Source of the DNA: JANXSS01 sp043729515
GTDB lineage: Bacteria > Pseudomonadota > Gammaproteobacteria > Burkholderiales > Burkholderiaceae_D
DNA: 49,997 nucleotides
Direction of reading: 5' to 3'
Assembly: GCA_043729515.1 (NCBI GenBank)
Contig: JAYTLK010000107.1
Coordinates: 1 to 49,997, forward strand
Shown: positions 8,932 to 17,631 of the stretch, in pieces
How positions within the stretch are numbered: position 1 is the first letter of the stretch
How the letters are laid out: the number at the start of each line of letters is the position of its first letter
Program-made: the position numbers and the translations under genes
The notes under the pieces: model-generated
Database searches by the model: none
What the model was told of the DNA's origin: nothing
Seen by the model: only the letters and a program-made list of their open reading frames with translations

Positions 8932-8952
8932 ATTATAGGGGAACAGTCCCCT
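8932..8952 (-). promoter_or_regulatory. lptD -10 box (TATAAT) abutting a 16-bp inverted repeat
   Basis: On minus, a perfect TATAAT lies at 8937-8932, about 57 nt before the lptD ATG. The -35 region is poor by consensus. The element AGGGGA-ACAG-TCCCCT (8937-8952), with perfect 6-bp arms, overlaps the upstream edge of the -10 box and would lie in the -10/-35 spacer. It could be an operator shared with the divergent amgK, whose ATG is 93 nt away. This is inference from position. Confidence 0.5.
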
Positions 8953-9045
8953 TCGACCGTGTTCCGGCGCCGCTTTCGCGCGCTTGCCTGCGCATTCCCT
9001 GCGGGTTCCCGGTTATTTCCCTTGTCATTGCTTAAATCACTGTCC

Positions 9046-10107
9046 ATGACCTTGTCCAACGCAACATCTGCGCCGTCCGGTCTTCAATCCGGCCCTCCGT
9101 CCGATCCCCGCTTCATCGCCCTGCAAACCTGGCTCACTGGCCTCGACGGGCAACCCGTGCTGCCCGAATCCCTGCGGGTGGCCTCTGCCGACGCCAGTTT
9201 TCGGCGGTATTTTCGGGTCGACACACCTGATGGCGGCAGTCTGATCGTGATGGATGCGCCGCCGCCACAGGAAGACGTGCGGCCCTTCGTCCAGGTTGCC
9301 GGCCTGCTGGGTAACACCGGCGTATCGGTGCCGCAGGTGCTGGCGCAGGATGCCGAACGCGGTTTTTTGCTGCTCACCGATCTCGGCAACACCACCTATC
9401 TGCACCAGCTCAATGCCGACACCGCCCATGCGCTCTACCTCGATGCCATCGATTCCCTGGTGCTGATGCAGGTGCACAGCCGACCGGGCGTGCTGCCGGA
9501 ATACGACCGCGCGATGCTGCTGCGGGAACTGAAGCTGTTCCCGGAGTGGTACATCGGCAAGCATCTGGGTACGACCCTGACCGACGCCCAATCGGTCTCT
9601 CTCGACAAGGTCTTCGATGCACTGCTGGCCAACAACCTGGCGCAGGCGCAGGTCACCGTGCACCGCGACTACCATTCACGCAACCTGATGGTGCTGGAGC
9701 GCGGCAACCCCGGCATTCTCGACTTTCAGGATGCGGTGTATGGCCCGATCACCTACGACCTGGTATCGCTGCTGCGCGACGCCTACATCGCGTGGGACGA
9801 GGAAATGGTGCTTGATTGGGCGATCCGGTACTGGGAGCGCGCCCGCCGGGCCGGCCTTCCGGTGGCGCCCGACATCGACGCCTTCTACCGCGACTTCGAA
9901 TTCATGGGCGTGCAACGCCATTTGAAGGTGCTGGGCATCTTTGCCCGGCTGCATCACCGGGATGGCAAGGATGCCTACCTGAAGAATCTGCCGCTGGTGA
10001 TGCATTACATCCGCACGGCTGCCGGCCGTTACAAGGAACTGAAGCCACTGTTGGTGCTGCTCGAAGCGCTCGACGGCAAGGCGCCGCAGGTCGGCTACAC
10101 ATTCTGA
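9046..10107 (+). CDS. amgK: N-acetylmuramate/N-acetylglucosamine kinase AmgK
   Basis: AmgK phosphorylates the anomeric carbon of MurNAc (and GlcNAc) so that MurU can make UDP-MurNAc, a recycling route that bypasses MurA and hence fosfomycin. The protein has the aminoglycoside-phosphotransferase fold: the catalytic Brenner motif VHRDYHSRNLMVL begins near residue 205 (D208, N213), and the metal-binding aspartate lies in LDFQDAVYGP (D226). The start MTLSNATS at 9046 gives 353 aa; upstream in-frame sequence is Arg-rich and unlikely. murU begins 11 nt downstream. The precise function is assigned from the amgK-murU pairing known in Pseudomonas and in betaproteobacteria. Confidence 0.9.
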   Translation: MTLSNATSAPSGLQSGPPSDPRFIALQTWLTGLDGQPVLPESLRVASADASFRRYFRVDTPDGGSLIVMDAPPPQEDVRPFVQVAGLLGNTGVSVPQVLAQDAERGFLLLTDLGNTTYLHQLNADTAHALYLDAIDSLVLMQVHSRPGVLPEYDRAMLLRELKLFPEWYIGKHLGTTLTDAQSVSLDKVFDALLANNLAQAQVTVHRDYHSRNLMVLERGNPGILDFQDAVYGPITYDLVSLLRDAYIAWDEEMVLDWAIRYWERARRAGLPVAPDIDAFYRDFEFMGVQRHLKVLGIFARLHHRDGKDAYLKNLPLVMHYIRTAAGRYKELKPLLVLLEALDGKAPQVGYTF

Positions 10108-10118
10108 CGAGGCAGACC

Positions 10119-10871
10119 ATGAAAGCCATGATCCTGGCCGCCGGCCGCGGCGAACGCATGCGCCCATTGACCGATACCTGCCCCAAGCCGCTGTTGAAAG
10201 TGCGCGGCCGGCCGCTGATCGTCTGGCAGATCCTGTCGCTGGTGCGCGCCGGCATCACCGAGATCGTCATCAATCATGCACACCTGGGCCACATGATCGA
10301 GGATGCCCTGGAAGATGGCGCGCAGCTCGGCGCCCGGCTGCAGTATTCCGCGGAAGGCACCGCGCTGGAAACCGCCGGTGGCATCGCGAAAGCTCTGCCG
10401 CTGCTGGGTGAGGCGCCGTTCGTGACTGTCTCGGGCGACATCTATTGTCCGCATTTTGATTACGAACAGGTCAAGGATGTACTGGCCGACACCGACCATC
10501 GCGGCACGCCCTATCTGCCGCACCAGCGCGACGTCGCCTGGTTGTACCTGGTAAAAAATCCGGAGCATCACCTCGCGGGGGATTTTGCACTGAAGAATTT
10601 CACGATTGCCAATGACGCCAGTGAACACTGCCCGCTGCTTACTTTCGGCAACATCGGCGTCTATCGGCCGGAAATGTTTGCATCGGTCGAATCGGGCAGC
10701 CGCGCAAAGCTGGCGCCGATCCTGCGCGATCATGCCGCGCGTGGCCTGATCGGTGGTGAGCTGTATGCGGGTACGTGGGTCAATGTCGGCACGGTGGCTC
10801 AGCTGGATGCCTTGAATGCCCCGCTGGCCAACCGCGGCCCGATCGTGCCTGCTTCTGGAAAAACAAAATGA
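10119..10871 (+). CDS. murU: N-acetylmuramate-1-phosphate uridylyltransferase MurU
   Basis: MurU transfers UMP from UTP to MurNAc-1-phosphate, completing the anabolic recycling of cell-wall sugar begun by AmgK. The sugar-nucleotidyltransferase signature LAAGRGERMRPLTD is at residues 6-19 and is followed by KPLLKV. The substrate region has ETAGG, and the metal-binding VSGDIY lies near residue 105. Length is 250 aa. The ATG at 10119 fits the family start exactly. It follows amgK by 11 nt, and its stop overlaps the pepP start (ATGA at 10868-10871), so the three genes are probably translated from one message. Confidence 0.92.
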   Translation: MKAMILAAGRGERMRPLTDTCPKPLLKVRGRPLIVWQILSLVRAGITEIVINHAHLGHMIEDALEDGAQLGARLQYSAEGTALETAGGIAKALPLLGEAPFVTVSGDIYCPHFDYEQVKDVLADTDHRGTPYLPHQRDVAWLYLVKNPEHHLAGDFALKNFTIANDASEHCPLLTFGNIGVYRPEMFASVESGSRAKLAPILRDHAARGLIGGELYAGTWVNVGTVAQLDALNAPLANRGPIVPASGKTK

Positions 10872-12337
10872 ACACACAACGCAACGCCAGCTACGCCGCC
10901 CGCCGCGCGCGATTGATGGAACGGATGCGTGCCGCCGGCGGCGGCGTGGCGATCCTGCCGACTGCGCCTGAAGCGATGCGCAACAGCGATGTCGAATATC
11001 CCTACCGGCACGACAGCTATTTCTATTACCTGAGTGGCTTCATGGAGCCAGAGGCAGTATTGGTGCTGGTGGCGCCGGCTGACGGCAGCGCCGGCCGCAC
11101 GCTGCTTTTCTGTCGCGAGAAGAATGCCGAACGGGAGATCTGGGATGGCTTCAGGCATGGGCCGCAAGGCGCCTGCCTGACTTTCGGACTCGACGCCGGC
11201 GTCGACATCGCCCAGCTCGATGCGCAGATGCCAACCCTGCTGGCGGATGCACCGGCGATTTTTTGCGCCATCGGGCGGGATGCCGGTTTCGATGCGCGCC
11301 TGCGCGGCTGGCTTGCTGCCGTGCGCAGCCAGGCGCGGGCCGGCGTCAGCGCGCCGGCCACCCTGCATGACGTGCGCACGCTGCTCGACGACATGCGCCT
11401 GTTCAAGGACGCCGGGGAGCTGGCGATCATGCGCCGGGCCGCCGCCATCTCCGGCGAAGCGCACGCGCGGGCGATGCGCTGCTCGCAGCCGGGCAAGACC
11501 GAATATCAGATCGAGGCGGAACTGCTGCACGCGTTTCGCCATGCCGGCTCGGATTTTCCCGCTTATACCTCCATCGTCGCCACCGGTGCGAACGCCTGCG
11601 TGCTGCATTACCGGGCCGGCGCAGCCGTGCTGCAGGACGGCGACCTGGTGCTGATCGACGCCGGTTGCGAATACGAGGGATACGCCTCTGACATCACGCG
11701 CACCTATCCTGCCAATGGCAGGTTTTCGGAGACGCAGCGGATGGTGTACGAGATCGTCTTCGAAGCGCAAAAAGCAGCGATTGCCACGGCCCGCCCCGGC
11801 GCCGCCTTTACGGACGTCCACGACGTTGCAGTGCGCATCCTGGCGCAGGGCATGCTCGATGCCGGCCTGCTTGTCGCCGACCGCGTCGGCAGCATTGACG
11901 ACGTGATCGCCAATGGTGACTATCGGCGTTTCTACATGCATCGCACCAGCCACTGGCTGGGGATGGATGTGCATGACACGGGCGATTATCGCGAGCCGCG
12001 GGAAGCTGGCGAGCCGTTCCACCATGCCGGGCAGCGTGCGCCCGGCGCGGCGCGTGAATTGCTGCAGATCGGCACCGCGCCTGTGACGGCGTCGGCGGCA
12101 AGCGCCGCCGTGCGGTCATCCCGCCAACTCAGGCCCGGCATGGTACTGACCGTCGAGCCGGGCATCTACATCCGCCCGGCGGAGGACGTCCCGCCGCAGT
12201 TCTGGAACATTGGCATTCGCATCGAAGATGATGTGGCGATCACGCCGACTGGCTGCGAGGTGTTGAGCGCCAGCGCGCCAAAGACGATTGCCGAAATCGA
12301 AGCCACGATGCGAGATCGTCAGCAGCAGGCCAACTGA
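10868..12337 (+). CDS. pepP: Xaa-Pro aminopeptidase PepP with an Ala/Ser-rich insertion
   Basis: Aminopeptidase P removes an N-terminal residue that precedes proline; it is a cytosolic dinuclear-metal enzyme of the M24 pita-bread fold. The N-terminal domain has the family sequence SDVEYPYRHDSYFYYLSGF. Metal ligands are visible in LIDAGCEYEGYASDITRTYP (two Asp), HWLGMDVHD (His), TVEPGIYI (Glu) and GIRIEDDVAIT (Glu). Between HDTGDY and LRPGMVLTVEPG, where relatives have roughly 10-20 residues, there are about 50 (around 11988-12132), including GTAPVTASAASAAV. This raises the length to 489 aa, against about 440 in E. coli. It overlaps murU by 4 nt. Confidence 0.93.
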   Translation: MNTQRNASYAARRARLMERMRAAGGGVAILPTAPEAMRNSDVEYPYRHDSYFYYLSGFMEPEAVLVLVAPADGSAGRTLLFCREKNAEREIWDGFRHGPQGACLTFGLDAGVDIAQLDAQMPTLLADAPAIFCAIGRDAGFDARLRGWLAAVRSQARAGVSAPATLHDVRTLLDDMRLFKDAGELAIMRRAAAISGEAHARAMRCSQPGKTEYQIEAELLHAFRHAGSDFPAYTSIVATGANACVLHYRAGAAVLQDGDLVLIDAGCEYEGYASDITRTYPANGRFSETQRMVYEIVFEAQKAAIATARPGAAFTDVHDVAVRILAQGMLDAGLLVADRVGSIDDVIANGDYRRFYMHRTSHWLGMDVHDTGDYREPREAGEPFHHAGQRAPGAARELLQIGTAPVTASAASAAVRSSRQLRPGMVLTVEPGIYIRPAEDVPPQFWNIGIRIEDDVAITPTGCEVLSASAPKTIAEIEATMRDRQQQAN

Positions 12338-12366
12338 TCGGTAGCAACCTGCAGGGCGGGGTCGGC

Positions 12367-13152
12367 CTACCGTGTCCCGGCTGCCTGCTGGATTGCAAGA
12401 CCGGCCTGCAATCGCGTGACGAATCCGGCGAAGTCGACTTCTGCACTCGATGTGCTGCAGTCGAGCCGTGTTGCAGTACGCAGAATCGACGGCCAGCGTC
12501 GGCTTACCCGGTCCTTGCACAACACCATGACAAAACTGATTTCGCTGAGCTTGATAAAATATACCTCTGCAAAAATTCTGTTGAGCATCTCAAGATACGC
12601 TCGTCCCCAGTCGGCAGGGGGACGGAAGATATTGACCGCGATCACGCCGTCGGTGCGCAGGATCCGATGACATGACTTGTAGAATTCCGCATCGTGCAGC
12701 GCGTCGCTCATGTGGTTCTTTTCGCCGAAAGCATTGGAAAGAATGAAATCGCACGGCGCCGCCTCGCGCCGAACGAATTCGGCGGCGTCGGCCACGACGA
12801 CCCGGAACTGTTCGTCAGCTTGCGGAAGAGAAAAATAGGTTTGTGCAATGGCAACAATGTCCGGATCGATTTCGATCGCGGTCAACTGTAATTCCGGTAA
12901 ATAACGATCGATGAACCGGACTGCAGCGCCGCCACCGAGCCCGAGCAGGAGCATGTCGCGCGGATGGTCGATAAACGACAGGGGTTGCAGCATCGCCTTC
13001 ATATGATCCGAGATGGCAACGCGCTCTGTGGTGTCCGTGTTCAAGATCGAGAGATTGGTCTCAGGATCGCTGCTTCGTTGCAACCAAATATGGCTTTCGT
13101 CTTGAAAAACTTTGTACATTGGCGATTCGAATATGCAGGTGGATGTGTCCAC
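12367..13152 (-). CDS. Spermidine-synthase-like SAM-fold protein
   Basis: The protein has the aminopropyltransferase/methyltransferase Rossmann core: LLLGLGGGAAV (GLGGG at residues 71-75), IEIDPDIVAIA (acidic D96), VADAAEF, then DFILSNAF. These match the spermidine synthase family, but the gatekeeping tetramer domain and polyamine-site motifs of true SpeE are not evident, so the substrate is unknown. The start is uncertain: GTG at 13152 has a good ribosome site (GGGAG, 8 nt upstream) and gives 261 aa; an in-frame TTG at 13167 and an ATG at 13119 are alternatives. Base composition is lower in GC than its neighbours, suggesting transfer. It stands alone, convergent with pepP and divergent from the monooxygenase gene. 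Confidence 0.75.
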   Translation of the reverse strand: MDTSTCIFESPMYKVFQDESHIWLQRSSDPETNLSILNTDTTERVAISDHMKAMLQPLSFIDHPRDMLLLGLGGGAAVRFIDRYLPELQLTAIEIDPDIVAIAQTYFSLPQADEQFRVVVADAAEFVRREAAPCDFILSNAFGEKNHMSDALHDAEFYKSCHRILRTDGVIAVNIFRPPADWGRAYLEMLNRIFAEVYFIKLSEISFVMVLCKDRVSRRWPSILRTATRLDCSTSSAEVDFAGFVTRLQAGLAIQQAAGTR

Positions 13153-13376
13153 GGACTTCACTCCCAAAGTGATTGATCAACTGCATGGAAGCAACCGCAT
13201 CCGCATCCACCTCATCGCTCTCGCGCAGCGCTTGAATTTTCCCTCCAAATCCTATTTGCTTTGCATGAGAGCCATGACTTCGATACGAATAAAGAATATT
13301 CCACGCGAAGCCGTGCCCGACTGCTTTCATGGCTTTTGGGAAATAGCTGCTTAACCGAACCCGTACCGATTCGACC

Positions 13377-14543
13377 ATGAACTACGACATTGCCATCTGC
13401 GGCGCAGGCCCGGTCGGTCTCGCATTCGCCGGTTTGCTGGTGCATCGCGGCCTCGCGCCGGGCCGCATCGCCCTGCTGGACGCGAAACCGCTGGAGAAGG
13501 CCTGTGCCGATCCACGTTCGATTGCACTTTCCCATGGCAGCAGCCAGGTGCTGCAGGAAATCGGGGCCTGGCCGCTTGCCGCCAGCGCGATCCGGGAAAT
13601 CCATGTCTCGCGGCGCGGGTACTTCGGCCGCACGCTGATCGACGCCAGCGAATACGGGCTGCCGGCGCTCGGCTATGTGACCCGCTACGGCGCACTGGTC
13701 GAGACGCTGTCGAACGCGCTGAACCGCAGGGGAATGCAGGCGATGCGGCCGGCGACGGTGACGGCGATGAACGAAACCGAAGCGCATGTCGAACTGCGGT
13801 TGGCGGAAGGCGAATCGATCACGGCCGAATTGGTGGTGCAGGCCGAAGGCGGCCTGTTCAGCAGTCAGGCTGCCAAAGTCCGCTCGCATGACTACCTGCA
13901 AACTGCGATCGTCGGACAGGTCGCCGTGAGTGCGCCCTTGCCGCAACGGGCCTTCGAACGTTTTACCGACGAAGGTCCGCTGGCGCTTCTGCCACAAGCG
14001 GTCCTGGCATCGGCTGAGGCACCAGCCACGCACTATGCGCTTGTCTGGTGCATGCGGCCGGAGCATGCGCAACGCCTGATGGCACTCGGTGATGTCGCAT
14101 TTCTGGCGGCGCTGCAAGCGGCATTCGGCGAGCGCGTCGGCCGCTTTCAGCATGTGGCCGCCCGCAGCGCCTATCCGCTGGGCCTGAATGCCGATCCGGC
14201 AGCCACCGCGCGGACGGTCGCCATCGGCAACGCCGCGCAGACCCTGCATCCGGTGGCGGGCCAGGGGCTCAATCTCGGACTGCGGGATGCGGCGGTGCTG
14301 GCAAGACTGCTGACACAGGTGCGTTCGCCGGCGACACTGCAGGCCTTCCTGCGCGAGCGCCATGCTGATCGCGGCGCGACGATTCGCCTGACCGACGTGA
14401 TGGCACGGGTGTTTGCCGGTACGACGGCGGGAATGGCGGGCACATTGACGCAGTCGATGATGGGCGTGTCGTTGGCAGCGATCGACGCCGTGGTGCCTGC
14501 ACGGCGTCTGCTGGCCGAGCAGATGATCTACGGCCGACGTTAG
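13377..14543 (+). CDS. UbiH/VisC-family FAD-dependent monooxygenase
   Basis: The family hydroxylates the aromatic ring of ubiquinone precursors using FAD, NAD(P)H and O2 on the inner face of the membrane. The N-terminal dinucleotide fold reads IAICGAGPVGLAFAGLL (residues 5-21). The family helix ADPRSIALSHGSSQVL follows, and the second FAD motif GNAAQTLHPVAGQGLNLGLR lies around residue 285. It is 388 aa, normal for the family. Which ring position it acts on (UbiH, UbiF or UbiI type) cannot be read from sequence alone. It is monocistronic, ending at a strong terminator shared with pntB. Confidence 0.88.
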   Translation: MNYDIAICGAGPVGLAFAGLLVHRGLAPGRIALLDAKPLEKACADPRSIALSHGSSQVLQEIGAWPLAASAIREIHVSRRGYFGRTLIDASEYGLPALGYVTRYGALVETLSNALNRRGMQAMRPATVTAMNETEAHVELRLAEGESITAELVVQAEGGLFSSQAAKVRSHDYLQTAIVGQVAVSAPLPQRAFERFTDEGPLALLPQAVLASAEAPATHYALVWCMRPEHAQRLMALGDVAFLAALQAAFGERVGRFQHVAARSAYPLGLNADPAATARTVAIGNAAQTLHPVAGQGLNLGLRDAAVLARLLTQVRSPATLQAFLRERHADRGATIRLTDVMARVFAGTTAGMAGTLTQSMMGVSLAAIDAVVPARRLLAEQMIYGRR

Positions 14544-14570
14544 CCATCCACCCGGGCGCATTGCACAGGT

Positions 14571-14613
14571 CAAAAAAAAACCGCGCCGGCTGTTCAGCGG
14601 GCGCGGTTTTTTT
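14571..14613. terminator. Bidirectional rho-independent terminator between the UbiH-like gene and pntB
   Basis: The stem CCGCGCC (14581-14587) pairs with GGCGCGG (14600-14606). It is flanked by nine A on one side and seven T on the other, so it works in both directions between the convergent genes. Confidence 0.93.
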
Positions 14614-14643
14614 ACGTGGCCGGGACTGCCGCGATGGCGCCGC

Positions 14644-16110
14644 TCAAGACACCGCCTTGACCATGTCCTCGATGACTTTCTTGGCGTCGCCAAACACCAT
14701 CATCGTCTTGTCCATGTAAAACAGTTCATTGTCCAGCCCGGCATAACCCGATGCCATCGAACGCTTGTTGACGATGACCGTCTTGGCCTTGTAGACCTCC
14801 AGGATCGGCATGCCGGCAATCGACGATTTCGGGTCCTTGGCCGCTGGATTGACGACGTCGTTGGCGCCCAGCACCAGCACCACGTCGGCCTGGGCAAATT
14901 CACCGTTGATGTCTTCCATCTCGAACACCTGATCGTACGGCACTTCGGCTTCGGCCAGCAGCACGTTCATGTGGCCCGGCATGCGGCCGGCCACCGGATG
15001 GATCGCATATTTCACGGTCACGCCCTTGTGGGTCAGCGCTTCGGTCAGCTCCTTCAGGGCATGCTGGGCACGGGCCACCGCCAGGCCATAGCCCGGCACG
15101 ATGATGACGGTTTCGGCGTTGCCCATCAGGAAAGCGGCATCGTCGGCCGAACCGGACTTGACCGGACGTGCTGCCCCGGAGCCACCACCCGTCGCTGCCA
15201 CTGCATCGCCACCGAAGCCGCCCAGGATGACGTTGAAGAACGAGCGGTTCATCGCCTTGCACATGATGTAGGACAGGATCGCGCCGGAAGAGCCGACAAG
15301 CGAACCGGCCACGATCAGCATGGCGTTGTTGAGCGAAAAGCCGATGCCGGCTGCAGCCCAGCCTGAGTAACTGTTCAACATCGACACCACCACCGGCATG
15401 TCGGCGCCACCGATCGGAATGATGATCAGCACGCCCAGCACGAAGGCGATGACGGTCATCAGGATGAACGGCAGCCAGGCCGGCTCCACACCTGGCGCGA
15501 AGCAGAAGATCAGACCCAGGCCGATCATCATGATGGCCAGGATCAGATTGACGAAATGCTGACCCGGAAAGCTGACCGGCGCACCCTGGAACAGGCGGAA
15601 CTTGTATTTTCCCGAGAGCTTGCCGAACGCGATGATCGAGCCCGAAAAGGTGATCGCGCCGACGAAGGTGCCGATGAAGAGCTCGATCCGGTTACCGAAG
15701 GGAATCGGCGCATCCGGCGAAGTGACGATATTGAACGGGAATGGCTCCGATACCACCGCCACCGCAATGCAGACTGCCGCCAGGCCGATCAGCGAATGCA
15801 TCGCCGCAACCAGTTCCGGCATCTTCGTCATCTCGACGCTTTTCGCCAGATAGGCGCCGATGCCGCCACCGACCAGCAGGCCGAACAGCAGCAGCGCAAA
15901 ACCCAGGCTGCTGCCGCCCAGCTGGGATTTGAGCTTGATGATCAGCACGATCGTGGTGACGGCCGCGATCGCCATGCCGCTCATGCCGAAGGTATTGCCG
16001 CGCCGCGCGGTGGAGGGGTGCGACAGGCCCTTCAAGGCCTGGATGAAGCAGACCGATGCGATCAGGTACATCATCGTCACCAGATTCATGCTCACGAAAT
16101 CCATGTTCAT
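14644..16110 (-). CDS. pntB: NAD(P) transhydrogenase beta subunit PntB
   Basis: PntB carries part of the proton channel and the NADP-binding domain (dIII) of the membrane transhydrogenase, which uses the proton gradient to make NADPH from NADH. The N-terminal two thirds contain several hydrophobic segments (for example YLIASVCFIQAL and GVLIIIPIGGADMPVVVSML). The C-terminal dIII has VIIVPGYGLAVARAQH and DVVLVLGANDVVNPAA, binding NADP. It is 488 aa, normal for bacterial PntB. Its ATG overlaps the pntAB stop by 4 nt, which supports translational coupling. It ends before the shared terminator at 14571-14613. Confidence 0.97.
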   Translation of the reverse strand: MNMDFVSMNLVTMMYLIASVCFIQALKGLSHPSTARRGNTFGMSGMAIAAVTTIVLIIKLKSQLGGSSLGFALLLFGLLVGGGIGAYLAKSVEMTKMPELVAAMHSLIGLAAVCIAVAVVSEPFPFNIVTSPDAPIPFGNRIELFIGTFVGAITFSGSIIAFGKLSGKYKFRLFQGAPVSFPGQHFVNLILAIMMIGLGLIFCFAPGVEPAWLPFILMTVIAFVLGVLIIIPIGGADMPVVVSMLNSYSGWAAAGIGFSLNNAMLIVAGSLVGSSGAILSYIMCKAMNRSFFNVILGGFGGDAVAATGGGSGAARPVKSGSADDAAFLMGNAETVIIVPGYGLAVARAQHALKELTEALTHKGVTVKYAIHPVAGRMPGHMNVLLAEAEVPYDQVFEMEDINGEFAQADVVLVLGANDVVNPAAKDPKSSIAGMPILEVYKAKTVIVNKRSMASGYAGLDNELFYMDKTMMVFGDAKKVIEDMVKAVS

Positions 16111-16439
16111 GACTTGGCTCCTTCGATTGCCTTGGCGCTCGCAACTGCTTTCGGTTCCTTCTTCCTGAACATTTCCAGCATCCTCTGGGTTACCAGAAAG
16201 CCGCCGAAGACATTGACCGCCGCGAGAATCACGGCCAGGGTGCCGGCGACCTGGCCGATGCGGCCCTCGGTCAGTCCGGCAGCCAGCATGGCACCGACGA
16301 TGATGATGGCCGAGATCGCATTGGTGACCGCCATCAATGGCGTATGCAGGGCCGGGGTAACGGTCCAGACGACGTGATAGCCGACGTAGATCGCCAGCAC
16401 GAAAATGATCAGGTTGGTGATGGTGTGACTGACTTCCAT
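16107..16439 (-). CDS. pntAB: NAD(P) transhydrogenase alpha-2 subunit (membrane part)
   Basis: This is the small membrane subunit of the three-gene form of transhydrogenase, equivalent to the C-terminal membrane segment of E. coli PntA. From the ATG at 16439 it is 110 aa with three to four membrane segments (IIFVLAIYVGYHVVW, AIIIVGAMLAAG, GTLAVILAAVNVFGGFLV). The start is fixed by a strong ribosome site (AGAGGA, about 6 nt upstream) and by the family N-terminus MEVSHTITNL; the longer open frame upstream is not protein-like. It lies 76 nt after pntAA and overlaps pntB by 4 nt. Confidence 0.95.
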   Translation of the reverse strand: MEVSHTITNLIIFVLAIYVGYHVVWTVTPALHTPLMAVTNAISAIIIVGAMLAAGLTEGRIGQVAGTLAVILAAVNVFGGFLVTQRMLEMFRKKEPKAVASAKAIEGAKS

Positions 16440-16515
16440 GGTGTCCTCTTCTTTCTTCTTGTTCGATGGAGCGGCCGGCGCGGTTGCATGCGACGCGATG
16501 CAGTCTGCCCCGTGG

Positions 16516-17631
16516 CTATTTGCGCAGGACTTCGCCGGCCGTGCACAGCAGCGTCGCCGCCACGATCTCGTCTTCCCGGTTGATCGCCAGCCCGCCTTCG
16601 GCATCGATGATCAGCTTCAGGAAATCGAGCACATTCCGTGAATACAGAGCCGACGCATCGGCCGGCACCAGCGCCGCCAGGTTCGGCTCGCCGATGATGT
16701 GCACGCCGTACTTGGTCACGGTGCGGTTCAGTTCCGACAAAGGGCAATTGCCGCCCTGCTCGACTGCCATGTCGACGATCACCGAGCCGGGCTTCATTGC
16801 CTTGACCGTATCTTCCGAAATCAGGATCGGCGCCTGGCGGCCCGGGATCAGGGCGGTGGTGATGATGATGTCGGCCAGCCTGGCGCGCTCATGCACCAGT
16901 TCTGCCTGCCGGCGCATCCAGTCGGCCGGCATGGCGCGGGCATAGCCGCCCGAGCCTTGCGCGATCTCGCGCTCTTCATCGGTGATGAAGGGCACGTCCA
17001 GGAATTTCGCGCCGAGCGACTCGACCTGCTCTTTCACTGGCGGACGCACGTCGGAAGCCTCGATCACCGCACCCAGGCGCTTGGCGGTGGCGATTGCCTG
17101 CAGACCGGCCACGCCGACACCCATGATCAGGATGCGTGCCGCTTTCACGGTGCCGGCGGCCGTCATCAGCATCGGCATGAAGCGGCCGTAGGTGTTGGCG
17201 GCCATCAGCACTGCCTTGTAGCCGGCGATGTTGGCCTGTGATGAAAGCACGTCCATCGACTGCGCGCGAGAAATCCGTGGTGCCGCTTCCAGCGCAAAGG
17301 CAGTCAGGCCGTGGGCTGCCATGGCAGCAAGATTATCGGCATCGAACGGGTTGAGCATGCCGACGACGACCGTGCCGCTGCGCATGGCGCCGCGTTCCTC
17401 GGCGCTCGGTGCGCGCACTTTCAGCACCATGTCGCAGCCGAAGGCATCGGCGGCCGAGGCGACCTGCGCGCCGGCGGCAACATACGCATCGTCGGTGATG
17501 CTGGCCAGAAGGCCGGCGCCCGATTGCACGGTCACCTGGTGCTTGCCGGCGACCAGCTTCTTGACGGTTTCAGGCGTGGCTGCGACCCGGGTTTCTCCCG
17601 GGCGCGTCTCGGCGGGTATGCCGATTTTCAT
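16516..17631 (-). CDS. pntAA: NAD(P) transhydrogenase alpha-1 subunit (NAD-binding)
   Basis: This is the soluble NAD(H)-binding domain (dI) of transhydrogenase, related to alanine dehydrogenase. It begins MKIGIPAETRPGETRVAATPE. The NAD loop GVGVAGLQAIATAKRLGA is followed by the acidic dinucleotide clamp VIEASDVR. The mobile-loop region is TALIPGRQAPILI. Length 371 aa matches split-subunit PntA. The ribosome site GGAG lies about 8 nt upstream of the ATG. On minus, CATAAT at 17672-17667 is a possible -10 box, but no -35 is convincing. It is the first gene of pntAA-pntAB-pntB. Confidence 0.97.
   Translation of the reverse strand: MKIGIPAETRPGETRVAATPETVKKLVAGKHQVTVQSGAGLLASITDDAYVAAGAQVASAADAFGCDMVLKVRAPSAEERGAMRSGTVVVGMLNPFDADNLAAMAAHGLTAFALEAAPRISRAQSMDVLSSQANIAGYKAVLMAANTYGRFMPMLMTAAGTVKAARILIMGVGVAGLQAIATAKRLGAVIEASDVRPPVKEQVESLGAKFLDVPFITDEEREIAQGSGGYARAMPADWMRRQAELVHERARLADIIITTALIPGRQAPILISEDTVKAMKPGSVIVDMAVEQGGNCPLSELNRTVTKYGVHIIGEPNLAALVPADASALYSRNVLDFLKLIIDAEGGLAINREDEIVAATLLCTAGEVLRK

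Noticed and set aside
7262..8938. 558-codon open frame on plus across lptD
   Set aside because: Antisense to lptD and without protein-like character.
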